Below are positions 9,333 to 21,589 of a stretch of 64,000 nt of DNA, one piece after another; position 1 is the first letter of the stretch, and each line of letters begins with the position of its first letter. This DNA is from Trichosphaerium sp. ATCC 40318. Its lineage: Eukaryota; Discosea; Flabellinia; Trichosidae. The stretch lies in contig JALMLS010000220.1 of NCBI GenBank assembly GCA_038496445.1, forward strand, positions 62,001-126,000, given 5' to 3'. The translations under genes were made by a program, and so were the position numbers. A model generated the notes under the pieces. It did not search any database. It saw only the letters and a program-made list of their open reading frames with translations, and was not told the origin of the DNA.

Positions 9333-11927
9333 TTATTTCTTATTTCGTATCCTTATTATAGCTTCTAGTAACCAATCCATGGCTTGTAATAATCCTTCAC
9401 CTGAAGTAGCACAGCAAGACTCTACATGTATCTCACTATGACTTAGTTCGCCAACCTTTTCAAGATCCAAAGCTTTTGCAATTTCCTCTGCAGTCTTGGC
9501 GCTTCTTAAGTCTTGTTTATTGCAAATAATCAATAGCGGCAGTCCCTTGATTAACGTTAGATGACGAACAAAACATACAAGAAAATCCAAAACATGGACG
9601 TACATCAAGGAACCGAACAATGCGATGTAACTCATTTCTTGCTTCATTGAATCTAAAAGAGTTTTCGCTATCAACAACAAAAATTGTTGCATCTCTTTCT
9701 GCTTCCTTGAGATATGTGCCCCACTGAGTAGAATAGGTTAATAAAGTAAAGAATCTCGCATGTGTATGTAACTAAAACTTCAAACCTCAATCAAACAATT
9801 GAGATTAACTCAAGTCTCACGGGTTTCAAAAAAAAAAATTCAAAAAAGCTTGGACGCTTACTAATTTTCTTATCTTTGGTAATCCACCCATATCCTAAGT
9901 AACAATCAATCAATCAATAGTTATGAAATGTGTTGGTAAAAGAAAATTTCTGTAGAAGCTAGTCATGTGATGGTACGTACCCACATCTTAATGTTTGCTC
10001 CTTGATGCGAAAATGTCTCACAGTTGAATCCAATTGTTGACATTGTAGGCACATTTTCTTGTCTTGTTAACCAGTATGTTATTGTCGTCTTTCCAGAATT
10101 ATCAAGACCGACCATCATTAGTTGTAGTTCAACGTTAGAATGTTTTCCTTTTAATGTTTCAATCTCAGCAATATCTTCAAGCATTATTGGAAGACCATAG
10201 AAATCAACATCTGCCCTTAGCATTTGAAGCTTTGTTGTGTCATTTGGAGAGATTACTTTACCAGTTCTCAAGAAGTTAAGTATTATACCTTACATAACAT
10301 TAGAAAAAATAGAAGCAAACAGCGATGACGCAGACGAACGCGAAAGAAAAAAGTGTTGAAACTAAAAAACTCACCAAAGTTTTCAGGGTCCTTGTCAATA
10401 AATACTGCTCCTTGCTCGTCTTTCTTTACTATATGGCGGCCACTGAACATAGCACCTAACATGGAATTTGGATACTTTCGTAGTGTCTCAACAGATGTTT
10501 CAAATCTAGACGAACAGGAAGTCAGAAAACGTCAATGCCAAAATAAGAAAAATAACCAAGGCGTACAGTTTACCACCAACGTTTAGTTTGACTTTCTCTT
10601 CAGCCCATCCACAATTCTCTATCCTATTTTTACGTTCCTCCCACTCTTCTCTTTCAGCTTGTAAAGATGCCCTTGCAGCTTGAAGTTCATCATCAATTTT
10701 GTTTTTCTGGATCTGAAAATCATTTTTCATTTTTATCAACTTTGCTGATACATAATCGTCTATTTGTATTTTTAAAGATTGGTGTATACTCTCAACTTTA
10801 TCCTCAAGACTAACATTGGAACCTGAAAAAAATCAGAACGGAACAAACTCAATTTTTTTGCTGGATTTTTTGTTTCTTCAAATCACGTGCTTTGTATAAC
10901 AGATAGAGCGTATTTTCCAATCTCAGCGCAAAGGTCATCAGGTGCGCACTATTTTTGCAATTAGACATAAGAGAAAAAAAGAGTATTGAAAATCACGTGC
11001 ATCTGCAATTGTTTTACCCGCATCATTAACAACATAAAGGCAATCAGGTCTATTTACCGTATCATTAGCAGGAAGAAAAGTTGCACAAGTGACGCACCCA
11101 ACAAATTCTAATATTTGTCTCATTTGCTTTTTAAACCCTGCTGTTCCTCCAGCGAGATGTAGCTGCTCCATAAGAAAGTGTATGGCAGTTTGAGATTCTA
11201 TAAAAGGTAAAAAAAAACCTTAGTGCAAAAATTGTTCTGTTACGTACTTAGTCCATTGATGTTGTATTCCTTAAACTTCAGCAATGTATATTTTCTAAGA
11301 GTGCACTTTGCCCAGTTTGAAGTTATAGCTTGTTGTGCTTGCGTAGCCGATACCGCGACACCACTCACTACGCCGTGTAAGAAAAAGCGAACTTAATGTA
11401 AGACCATCTTTTACGTACAGCACAAAGTTAGCTCAACAATAACTATTGATGCTCCTACAGGGAGTACGTAATGAACTCCTCTAGCTACAGCAGGGATGCA
11501 TACTGGAGTATCCAAATCAATTGGATTCCGTTTCAAGAAAACCTTAATCAAATGTACTAGTATGCTTAGAATAGCGACGTTGACAGGAAAAACGTACACA
11601 TCTTCGTTAGAATGCTTGGATCGGTTACAGCAGTCATTGACGCGTAAGCAAGTATTATGGCACCTTTTGCAGGTATTAGTTACATGTTGGTTCTGTTGAC
11701 AGCACCTGGAGTCGTTTTGAATGGCTCTATTCTATCATTGGGCAAGATTTGATCTATTTCTTCGTTTAAATCAACTCCTGCTTCAGCCTTTAACGTAATA
11801 ACGTTTTGTACGTATGCAGACGGTTGCTAAATGGTTCAGTTATTAGAGTGCCAATGCTGACGTTTCGTAAACGTACATTTATGCCATGAGTACTTAAAGT
11901 ACTACCAAGAGCGTGTATTATGTCCAT
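9333..11927 (-). CDS. fusion protein: helical region, coiled coil, KCTD-type BTB, ARF GTPase
   Basis: Thirteen exons (11877-11927, 11706-11826, 11600-11663, 11419-11564, 11248-11367, 11001-11197, 10891-10948, 10567-10822, 10375-10505, 9981-10288, 9862-9894, 9604-9723, 9333-9545) total 1818 nt, 605 residues, all phases agreeing. Residues 1-252 are an unrecognised, mostly helical region. Residues 253-329 form a charged coiled coil. Residues 330-425 are a BTB/T1 domain of the potassium-channel-tetramerisation (KCTD) type: VKLNVGGKLFETSVETLRKY, GRHIVKKDE, FIDKDPENFGIILNFLRTG. Residues 433-605 are an ARF domain: GLDNSGKT (442-449), STIGFN, WDMGGLPKIR, NKQD. Leu489 replaces the catalytic Gln (ARF1 Gln71). 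Being internal, the ARF domain lacks the N-terminal myristoylated helix. Introns after exons 6 and 7 begin GCACGTG, so both look like GC-AG introns. TRIM23 also carries a C-terminal ARF domain, but with a RING/B-box rather than a BTB. Confidence 0.88.
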
Positions 11928-12584
11928 GTGAAGTGTACTATCAAATAAGGGGCAACCACGTTGCAAGGGACTGACTTAACTTTCGTTTGTTTTGGATGTT
12001 TAAGTTCTACTTTTAGTCAATTGTTCCGCTAGCACGAGGGCATCAATTCCATCGCTAGTTAAAAAACAAAGGGCCACATAACGTAAGAGGTATCAAGGTA
12101 TGTTTTAACGCGTTTTAGCAAAATACATGTGTAAATAATCAGTTTTTGGTAAAACTTTACAAAAAAACTCTTTATTAAAACATATGCGCTTTTAGACTAG
12201 AAATAGAAAAAGATTTAAACGTTGTGAATCGCAAGAAGTTCTTTTTACTCAGTTTAGTTTTTGTAAAACAAACACTATTGCTGCCTTGTTTTAGCACCAA
12301 TCTACCTCCAATATTGTATTTTGGCGTTTACTATGCTGTTGAAAGCGTATCTAAGTATGTATCCTAGATTTGCGTTTTCCTTTCGTTTTTTTTTTGTATT
12401 CCGGCACTCTGACGTCATAAACATATTGCTCCGATAAAACCGGTGCGTATCATTAATAGTCTGTTGAAAAGTAGTAATTACTAACTACAAAATGTTGCAA
12501 AAAAAAAAATGCAAAAAAACTTAAATTCCGCCTAAGGTAGCTAAACTATCCTGTAAATAAGGAAGTCAATGCAATACAACTCCG
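11928..12584. other. divergent intergenic region
   Basis: This 657-bp stretch lies between the start of the BTB-ARF gene (minus) and the gene at 12585 (plus). It is AT-rich, with no exon recognised; promoters are presumed. Confidence 0.4.
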
Positions 12585-13414
12585 ATGGGGGCCAAATTGG
12601 CCAAGAAACACAGTGACAAGGATGCAGTTCGGGACAGAAGGTCCAAAAGCCTTGCAAAAAAACCAACAAAAAAGAAAGGCTTCGCAAAGCTGCGTGGTAG
12701 AAGTAGAAGTAATAGCGTAAAGGTGTCTAAGAGACGACGAAAGAAACATGAAACACACAACCCTTTTGCACAGGAGCTAGCTGCTTCTGGGTTATCATCT
12801 TCGCGAACTCTACGCACCAGCGATACAAACGACCCTCCAAAATCGAACTCCACTATCTCAAGCAAAACAGGTAAGAAACTTGTTGTGAATGAGAAGGTAG
12901 CAAGCCCAACGGGCGCAGGGGTACGCCATTTATATTTTGATTGTATTTTACGCAAGCGCATCACTAATCAAACTAAGGCGATTCCACCAGAAAAATGCCC
13001 TAAATCAACAGTGGAACCTTTTTCAGTACCATTTTTAAACGTGCAACAGGTAGGCAGCATATAACAATAAACTAGCGCTGAATTAAACGCTTAGGAGTCT
13101 GTTAAACGAAACAAAGTAAAATCAAAAACCTCTGTGCGAGCACAAGAGTGGCATAGAAAACTAGACGAACTAGCCGAATCTAGGGAATTGTCACCAACTA
13201 CACCAACCACGCCACCAGGTAATACATTAAAACATAAAACAGCGTTTAAGAGACGTTGCAAATAACACAAAAAAACAATAACCGCTCAAAACTCGCCTGT
13301 CGAACACTTTTTTATTATTCTACCTTTGTAGCTGCAATTATTATTACTAGACGCAGTATTTTATTTACAGAAGAGGTTAAAAAAATGCTTGTAGTTTCCA
13401 ATTATAACTTTTAG
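12585..13414 (+). CDS. basic, probably N-myristoylated protein of unknown function
   Basis: Exons 12585-13049, 13095-13218 and 13371-13414 give about 211 residues. The start MGAKLAKKHSDKD has Gly2 followed by Lys residues, typical of a myristoylation plus polybasic membrane anchor. Residues 15-60 are rich in Lys, Arg and Ser (RSRSNSVKVSKRRRKK), followed by a Ser/Thr-rich stretch; the second exon contains SPTTPTTPPG, likely phosphorylation sites. No folded domain is seen. A strong donor-like GTAAG at about 12871 could mean an additional intron inside the first exon, and the 3' end is the least certain part. Confidence 0.5.
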
Positions 13415-13471
13415 TGGCATTTCACCGTTTTTTCTGCCTTGATTGTTCGTTCTTTGGCACTTACCTTTTTT

Positions 13472-13728
13472 ATGTTAGTAGAGGCTACTACTGCCAGAAC
13501 TGATAATGAAATGTTTCAACAATGTAAAATAGAAGAACACCCAGACATAGTTGGGTCACCTTCAGATGTTTGTACAGTTGGACAACTATGGCAAGTGTGT
13601 GGTGAATTACATCCCACATCAACGTTTTCAGGTACCTAAAATTGGTTCAAACTTCTATTTTCTCGACAGTTTTTGACCTGCAAAGGCCAAGGGCGTCTGT
13701 TTTATTTAAAAAAAAACACAGACTTTGA
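13472..13728 (+). CDS. possible small two-exon protein
   Basis: Exons 13472-13631 and 13670-13728 join in phase to 72 residues beginning MLVEATTARTDNEMF, with Cys-containing segments and a basic end (LFKKKHRL). Both splice sites are canonical. It could instead be the terminal exons of the gene beginning at 12585, but no in-phase junction between the two was found. Function unknown. Confidence 0.35.
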
Positions 13729-14270
13729 CATACTTTTTTTCTTACCGTACTTACAATTTTATTAGCTCTTCCGACGTGTAGGACTCTCAGAACAAACTCT
13801 ACTTCATCACTTCCAAGGCTACAGCTTTAGAGTGGATGATTCATTTTTCGCATTCAAAAAAAAAAAAACGACTTTGCTAGTGTCATACGTTGTTTAACTG
13901 TAAAATAAAATTGTATTTTAGCGTCTGAGACTTAAGTTGAGACAGACGCAGAGAGGATTCTTCTGGCATTTGTGCCATATCACAAACTGCCCTGTACATA
14001 CTATAGTAATATCCTGTAGCTACGGAGCGTTTGTGAGTAAGAGCTAAGGTGTGCTAATAATAAGTTAGCATTTTTGTGTAGACACAACATTTGTTGAAGC
14101 AGCAACGTAGCAGTTATGTTCAGAAAACAATGTACTTGTAACTTTTAAGCACTCTTTATGGGAAATCGCTCTGCTGGTAATTAGTGGTTGTTTTCGACTC
14201 TACCTATCCCTTTTTCTTGCGTATTATGACCTAACTGATATTAGCCGCCGGCCTAACGGCCAATAAGCAG
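13729..14270. other. region upstream of the nephrocystin-3-like gene
   Basis: AT-rich; probably contains the promoter and one undetected 5' exon, because the first exon recognised downstream (14271) begins right after an acceptor-like AG. Confidence 0.35.
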
Positions 14271-17200
14271 TTATCCTTTGATGATCAGCCACAACCGCAA
14301 CAACAAGTAAGAATTAGGCGTTAGCATAAAAACACCCGTCTGTTTACTACTATTGTGTAAGTTAACGTCTTTTTGTAGCAAATGCCACCAAATTTAACGT
14401 CTAATTACTTCTCTGCGTCTATAAACCCGAGGTACCCTTTTTTTAAATAGTACCACGTCGGTTAATCTGTATTTTTTTTTTAGACAAATGCAAACAATGG
14501 AACCACCTCGTGGTGCGTCTCTTTACAACACTACAAACTGCTTGCCCAAAAATTTTTCAGTTGACAAACTGTTTTCTCACAAACTCTTAGCCAGTACGAG
14601 GAACTCTATACGACCTTCAATGGCACCTCGTCGTGTTATGCAACAGTCGTTGGCAAGTTCCATGGCACCTCGCAGAATGCTCAGTACTTCCAACCGTGCA
14701 GAGCCTACTATTTCGTATCGTAGGATGCAAAACATCGCGCCTGTACAACAAAGCGCTCCAGGGTCCATGGCACCACGTCGTATGCTTAACATGCAGGAGC
14801 CTCCGAATTACAATAATATTCCAACGCAAGTTTATCAACCTTCATCTCCTTCTTACGCGCCAAGAAAACCATTGATGCAATCAGCTCGTGCATCTATCAG
14901 TACGCCTACGCCAGAGAAACACAATCTTTATTTGATCCATTTTGGGATATTTTGTATCCAACACAAAAAATTTGTAACTAACTTTTTTTTGTCAAGATGT
15001 TCGAAAACCTCAAGTGACTGATGGGCTAAATCAACAACCACCTGGTTTTGGCGATTATTTGAATTTGCCAGTATACCAACAGCCTCAACAGCCTGTTCAG
15101 ACGATGAACATTGATGATATGGATATTGATATGTCTGATGTTAGCCTTGATATGCCAGTATTGGAATTTAAGCGCCCGTCTCGTCCTGAGGTACGTTGAG
15201 AATAGTAGGAATCTTTGAATTAGCTTATAGTCTTTCAGCATTTTGATATTCGCTGTACTGCTTCAAAGAAGCAAAAGTTAAGAGCTTCTGCTAGAGATAT
15301 GGAGTGGGAACCTTGTGCGTTTAGTTGGCAGTTGAGATTCGTTTTAATTTTTTTTGTTAGGCCTAAAATACACTGCACCAGAGAGTGTTATGTCCACTGA
15401 TGATGTAGAACGCGAGTTAGAGAATCTTGAAACACTGTGGGCGGAAGGTTTTATTCCAGAAGAGGAATACCTACGACGTAAAATGGTCCTTAGATGGTAT
15501 GTTCGGTGCACTGTTAGTGAGATCTAAATTATGTTTTTTAGGGCTAAGGAGCATTCATCGAATCTTTACGTACCAGAGGCACCACGTGTTGTTGGAAGAA
15601 AACCGTAAGTTTTACCTTATTCTTTTTTCTTCAAAGAACCAAAAAAATTGACTCTTGTACAGTACACGTGGAAAGAGTAGAAATGTTAGGTTGTTTATTT
15701 CATCGACTTTCCGTGATATGGGTACTGAGAGAGAAATCATCATAAAGAAGGTACTTCTCGACCCAGTAGTTTTGTTGTTTGTTTGTTTGCTTTTTTTTTT
15801 TTGCTTTTGTATCAAATGAGTATGTTATTGATTGTGATGTGCTTAGGTGTTCCCACAATTACAAAAATTTTGCAAGGATCGTGGCGTATTTTTGAGTTGT
15901 GTAGATCTTCGTTGGGGTATCACATCTGAGAATACTTCATCTGGCTCTACTCTTGATATTTGTTTAAGCGAAATTGATAGATGTCGTCCATACTTTATTT
16001 GTATGCTCGCCAACAGGTATGGCATTTATTTTAAAAATTACGCCATAGCTTGTATGTTTTGACATTATTTAAGGTATGGTTGGGCAAAACAAGGTGATAA
16101 GCCTGATCCTATGCTCGATAAAACACTCGAGTTTGCCAAGAAAAACTTTGCTTGGATCGAACAATACAAGTACGTTTTTTTCAAAAACTCTCGGCATATA
16201 TTACCTGTGAGAATCATTATACTCTTTGATGTTAATGTATTATACAGAGATCGTAGCGTTACTGAGCTTGAAGTACGCCATGCTGTTTTGAATGATATCA
16301 ATTCGAATACTGCGCAGCATGCTCTATTCTACATAAGGTAATTTATTTTGTATTTTTGATTGAAGGAATACAAACTTTCTTCGTTTCTTAATTACTTTTT
16401 CAAGGAAACAACGTGGAAGTAGTGATGATGATTTGAGGCTTACAAAGTTGAAGGAAGAAATGTACGGTTATCCACGTTATGAATTGCGTTTTCTTAAAGC
16501 TTTCTTTCTTTTAGCAAACGAAGCGGTCTACTCAATATAACTGATTACTCTGACCATTCTGCTTTCGAAGAGGCAGTTTTGACTCAACTTCAAGAAAGAA
16601 TTGAACGTGATTTCCCTAAGGAGGATGTACCTTCTCCTCTTGAAAGACAACGTATGGCTCATAATGCGTTTAAAGGTACTGTAGAATTATCGTTGAAGTA
16701 ATTAATTGTTTATTTACCAAATCATAGATACCCGTGCTCGTATCTATATTGGTCGCGAGAAGTACTTTGAGGTGGTCAATGATCACTTTGCCAAGAGTAA
16801 ACCAGGTCCGATGCTCATTGTCGGAGAGTCCGGTTCAGGTACGTTTAGTGTTAAAAGACTGTTTTCCTGGATTTTCTTTCTAAGTTTTTTGTTCCTCTAT
16901 AGGTAAGAGTGCCTTCGTTTGTAACTGGACAGTACGCCACCAGGAGAAGTTTCCTGATCGTCTTGTTATTCCACATTATATTGGATCTACTGCTGAAAGT
17001 ACTGACTTGTCTTCAATGCTACGTCGTGTTATGGTAAGCAAAGCACATTTATGTTTGCAATGGTTGATTACAATTTGTTTAGGGCGAGATTAAAGAACAT
17101 TGGGATCTCCGCATGAGTATTCCAACTGATCTTCAAAAGCTTATCGAAGCACTTCCAAATTTCCTTGCGGAAGCAGGTCGTCGTGGTGGTGTTACAGTAG

Positions 17201-20200
17201 TTCTTGATGCTCTTAACCAGCTTGAAAATAAGGACAATGCTCATGGTAAGAATTGATTGATTTTACTTCAAAATTAACTTTCTTTAGCTCTGCGTTGGTT
17301 ACCAACACAGTTGCCAAATAATGTACTTCTACTTTGCTCTACGCTTCCTGGTACTTGTTACAATAACGTCAAATCTCGTAACTGGTGCGAAATTGATTTG
17401 CAGTACTTGCTTGTTTACTTTTTTTTAGGAGGGAAATGCGAATCAAGCCTCTTGATTCTGTTGAGCGTACTCAACTAGTAACTGAATATATGGCACAATA
17501 TGGTAAAACATTGACCGAGAAACAAACTAAGATGATAGTTAATGCAGCTCAATGTCAAAATGCATTGTTCTTACGGTATGCAGTATTTATTCTAAGCAAT
17601 GTGAGAAATATATTGATACTTTCTTTAGTACTCTTCTGGAGGAAGTACGCGTATTTGGTGTATTCGAGGAGCTTGAAAAACATATAAGCTCATTATTGCG
17701 TGCAAGGACACCGCCACAATTGTTTGAGCTTGTGTTCAAACGTCTTGAGAGGGATTATGAAAAGGTATTTTAAGATCGCTATTTTTATGTATCTAAAAAA
17801 TTGAATAGGAACGCAAGGGCCTAGTTGGACAACTCATGTCTCTTATATGGGTGGCAAGAAAAGGTCTTACTGAGTCTGAAGTATTATCTATTCTTAACTT
17901 GCCTGCATCTATTTGGGCTCCTCTTTTCATGGCTCTTGATGAAAGTCTTGTCAGTCGGTACGATCTAATTTATAAAGTTCATAAATATTGTCAAGTTTGC
18001 TTATGCTTTTTGTTAGTGGCGGTTATTTGACATTCTTCCATGACTACATGAGACAAGCTGTTGAGAAACGTTATCTCTCTTCGCAATCAAAGAAGAGATC
18101 TTGTCGTAATACTATTGTTACATCCTTCTTGGATAAATCTCGTAACATTGATGAGAGACGTGTATTGGAAGAGGTTAGTCATAAAAAACTTTTACTGATT
18201 CTAGTTGCTTATTTTTTTTCATAGGTGCCATACCAATTGGAGCGTTGTGAGCTTTGGGATCGTCTTTCTGCATTTGTTACAGATGTAAAGAACTTCAAGA
18301 GTCTATGTAATGATGAATATCGATTCGATATGTACCGCTATTGGCGTGGTGTTGGTGCTCATTGCCCAGGCGCTAAGCCAAAATTCGTAAAATCTATTAT
18401 GAATTGTAAGTACAACTTCAAAACAAGACACGTGCTTACTCTTCTATTTTTAGCCAAGGACGAACCTGCTATGTTACTTGCTGGTAAATTCGCGCAAGAT
18501 ATCGGTGTATATGATGTCGCCGAAACTCTACTATCTGCAGTACGTAAAAACTAACCTTTTGTTTTGATTTTCTCTTCCTTTCTTCTTGAAGATTTCTTTT
18601 GCTTATTGTTTTTTTCACTTTAACAGGCTCTTGCTATTGCTCGTAAACGTGGCGATTATAATGAAGAGTTGGCTGGACGTATAGAAGGATTAGCTTACCT
18701 CGTTCGTATGCGTGGAAGGTGAGAACTTAGGATTTTTTTATAGTGTTTATTAGTTATTTCTAAACGTGTCCTCTTTTTTAGATACAAGGAGTCAATTCCT
18801 CTTTACAAAGAAGCTATCACTCTTCGCGAACAATTTTGTTCCGACCAAGATCCAAAACTTGCTTCTGTATACAACAGTAAGTATTGTGGTGTTGTTTTGG
18901 TTATTTCTTTTTTTTTTCCTCCTCTTTTCTGTTGTTGGATGCTTACACTTACATAAAGGTCTTGCTATTGTATATCGTCTTAGTGGAAAGTACGATTTGG
19001 CTGAGCCTTTGTATGAACGTGCTCTTAAACTTAGAAAAGCCATTTACGGTGAGATGCATGAAGATATTGCGCAGAGTTACAACAGGTAACAGATTTTTTC
19101 TTATATTGATAATTGCAAAAGTATTTATTTTTGCTTTTAGCTTGGGTTGCTTGAATCAAGATATGGGTCGATATGAGAAGTCAGAGAGGTTCTTGTTCTT
19201 GGCAATCGCCCAAAGAGAAACATTGCTTGGGAATAGTCACCCTGATGGTAATAGGCTTTGAAGAACACTTCAGATCTAACCTTTATTTAGTTGCCATGTC
19301 CGTATCTAATCTTGGTGGCTTATACTTGGATTGGAGTAAATATGATAAAGCTGTAAGTATAGATGAGCTCTTTCTTATTATTTTCTTCATTCTTACTCAG
19401 TTATTTAAAGGGAGAGAATTATAAACGAGCTCTGGATATTTACGTTGGTGTTTTTGGAGAAGAACATCCTTCTGTTGCTCAATCTCTTAACAGGTGAGTA
19501 ATTTCAAAAAAGACTTTTTTTTTTGGTTTGCTTGATTTCTTACTTCCTTTTTTTAAGCTTGGCTGGTTTATACCAAGAACAAGGCGACTATGATAAAGCC
19601 GAAGGTGTATACATGCGTACTTTGAGTGTAAAGAAAGCACTATTGGGAGAGCTACATCCTGACTACGGTAACTAAAATGTTAATGAATTATTAGCTTCTT
19701 ACGTTCCTTTTTTTAGCTTTAACACTTAATGATGTCGCTGTCTTGTATGCTAGACAAGATAAGTACCCACAAGCTGAGAAGTACTACGTACAGGTATGAT
19801 TTTCTAACAAACTTCAGTGACTTGTACTAACTGTTATGGACAGGCTGTAGGGATAAGAAAGCAAGTACTTGGTGAACAACATCCTGATTATGGTGCGTCC
19901 TCTATTGTTCTTCGTTTCTAATAATTTATGTAGCTCAATCGCTTAAGAATTTGGCGTCCCTTTACCAGGATATGGGATCCTATGCAAAGGCTGAACCACT
20001 CTTCAAGGTATGAGATTGCAAATGATTGTAGAAAAGTGCGCTAATTATTTTTCAAAAAGCGTGGTCTCAAGATTGCTGAAGCTGCGTTTGGACCAAATCA
20101 CTTGGATGTTGGTAGCTCTTGTGTAACTTTAGCTGGTTTATACCAACTCACTTCCCGATTCAACGAAGCTATTCCATTGTATAAACGTGCTTTGGAAATT

Positions 20201-20847
20201 TACAAGGTAAGTTTTGGTTTTTTTCTTTGTTTTTTCTTAGTAGTTTGTTCTTTTGTGTGAGTTAATTCTCGGGTTAGACACTCGGAGAGTTCCACGCTGA
20301 TATTGCGCTTACATTAAATGATTTTGCTATCTTGTACTATAGAAAGGGAGATTATACTCAAGCAACCAAGTTTTATCTCAAAGGTAACTTTTTTCTGTTT
20401 TCTTCTTTTTACAGTTTTGTTTAACCATTTGAAAGCCTTGAACAATTATGAGCATGTATTCGGTAAAGATCATCCAGATGTTGGCATGTCTAATTTAAAT
20501 ATCGCACAGTTTTATAAGGCTATCGGTATGACTAGTTATCAACCAATGCAAGAAATTTTTAGTTACTAACCTTTTTTCTTTTAAAAATAGGCCAACCAGC
20601 AAAGGGAGTTTCTCATGCAAAGGAAGCTATTCGTATATTCATAAAGAGATTTGGAGAGAGTCACCAAAAGACTCAAAAGGCGAAAGGAACATTGTCTGAT
20701 CTTCAAAGTTCAGGTCCAGCAGCTCCAAGGTGCGTTACTGGCTTTTTTTTTTTTTTTTGTTGCTTATTCTGGTTTAGTCGAGGACCAACAAATAGGGCTA
20801 AACATAGGCCAAAATACTCAATGAACCGCGCTTATGGACGTCATTAA
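14271..20847 (+). CDS. nephrocystin-3-like protein: disordered N-terminus, NPHP3/TEP1-type N-domain, NTPase, TPR array
   Basis: Thirty-eight short exons, phase-consistent throughout (14271-14306, 14379-14431, 14484-14899, 14997-15190 and so on to 20778-20847), encode about 1479 residues; the 5' end may lack an exon. After a disordered Pro/Gln-rich N-terminus come LFISSTFRDMGTEREI and LRWGIT, the motif block seen ahead of the NTPase in nephrocystin-3 and TEP1. Next is a P-loop MLIVGESGSGKSAFV with Walker B VTVVLDALNQ, then a winged-helix-like region and about ten tetratricopeptide repeats (pattern LASLYQDMGSYAKAEPLFKR). Nephrocystin-3 acts at the ciliary transition zone, and its TPRs mediate protein contacts. 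The N-terminus here differs from vertebrate NPHP3: it has repeated MAPRR motifs instead of a coiled coil. One exon boundary (17385 or 17403 donor) is ambiguous and changes six residues. Confidence 0.9.
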
Positions 20848-20944
20848 ATCTTTTGTGAAGTGTACCATTACCTGGTAGTATGGAAATACAATAAAAGAAC
20901 TTTGTGCCATCATGTTTTTTTTTCCGACCAAACGTTTTTTGTAG

Positions 20945-21331
20945 CCGTACTCGCCGTCAAATTACTCATTGCCACAAGTGACTCAAAATCCAAACCCTAG
21001 CCCTAATAACTGTTCCAAGGTCAACATACATACAACTAGCACTGTAGTTCTTAATGTGAATTACCCTGGGTCTAAACCAGGGAATACTCTAGTTTCTAGC
21101 TTCTGCTTAGTAAGTGAGATAGATGATCAGGGAATACGTATAGAATACAATATGCAGCTCAACATATATGAACCAGAAAACGTTGGTAGTCGATAAGCTG
21201 GGCACACTTTGGTTCCAGGTCAGTGGGTAGCCGATGGGGAGAAAGTTGTGTATTCACAAACAATGTATGAATTGCAGATGGATCAGCCGACGCTACAAAA
21301 CAAAAAGCTTGTTCACAATTCTATTGAATAA
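20945..21331 (+). pseudogene. open frame with one in-frame TAA, possible broken exon
   Basis: After an acceptor-like TTTTTTGTAG, 129 codons are open except for a single TAA at 21194-21196. The frame has protein-like composition on both sides (VNYPGSKPGNTLVSSFCLV before, GHTLVPGQWVADGEKVVYSQ after). A 12-base GT...AG segment spans the stop but is far too short to be an intron. It may be a decayed gene, an exon of an unrecognised transcript ending at the stop, or a sequence error. No family recognised. Confidence 0.3.
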
Positions 21332-21589
21332 ACACTACATTTATGCTATTTAACAGTTGTCTTCAGTTTTAGTAGTAGGCAGACCGTGTTAGTGTACTAT
21401 TGCAAGTTGAACGCTTTACTGCCTTAAACTTCACATTGGTTCTGCGGCTTCTATTATTACAGTACACAAGTTATATGATGTTCTACTCTGTAGATATTTC
21501 TTACTAGTTCGTCATACAAAGAATAGGGTTCAAACGAAGAAGATTGAGATTTATTGTCAAACTTTAAAAATCGACAAATTATGGATTGA

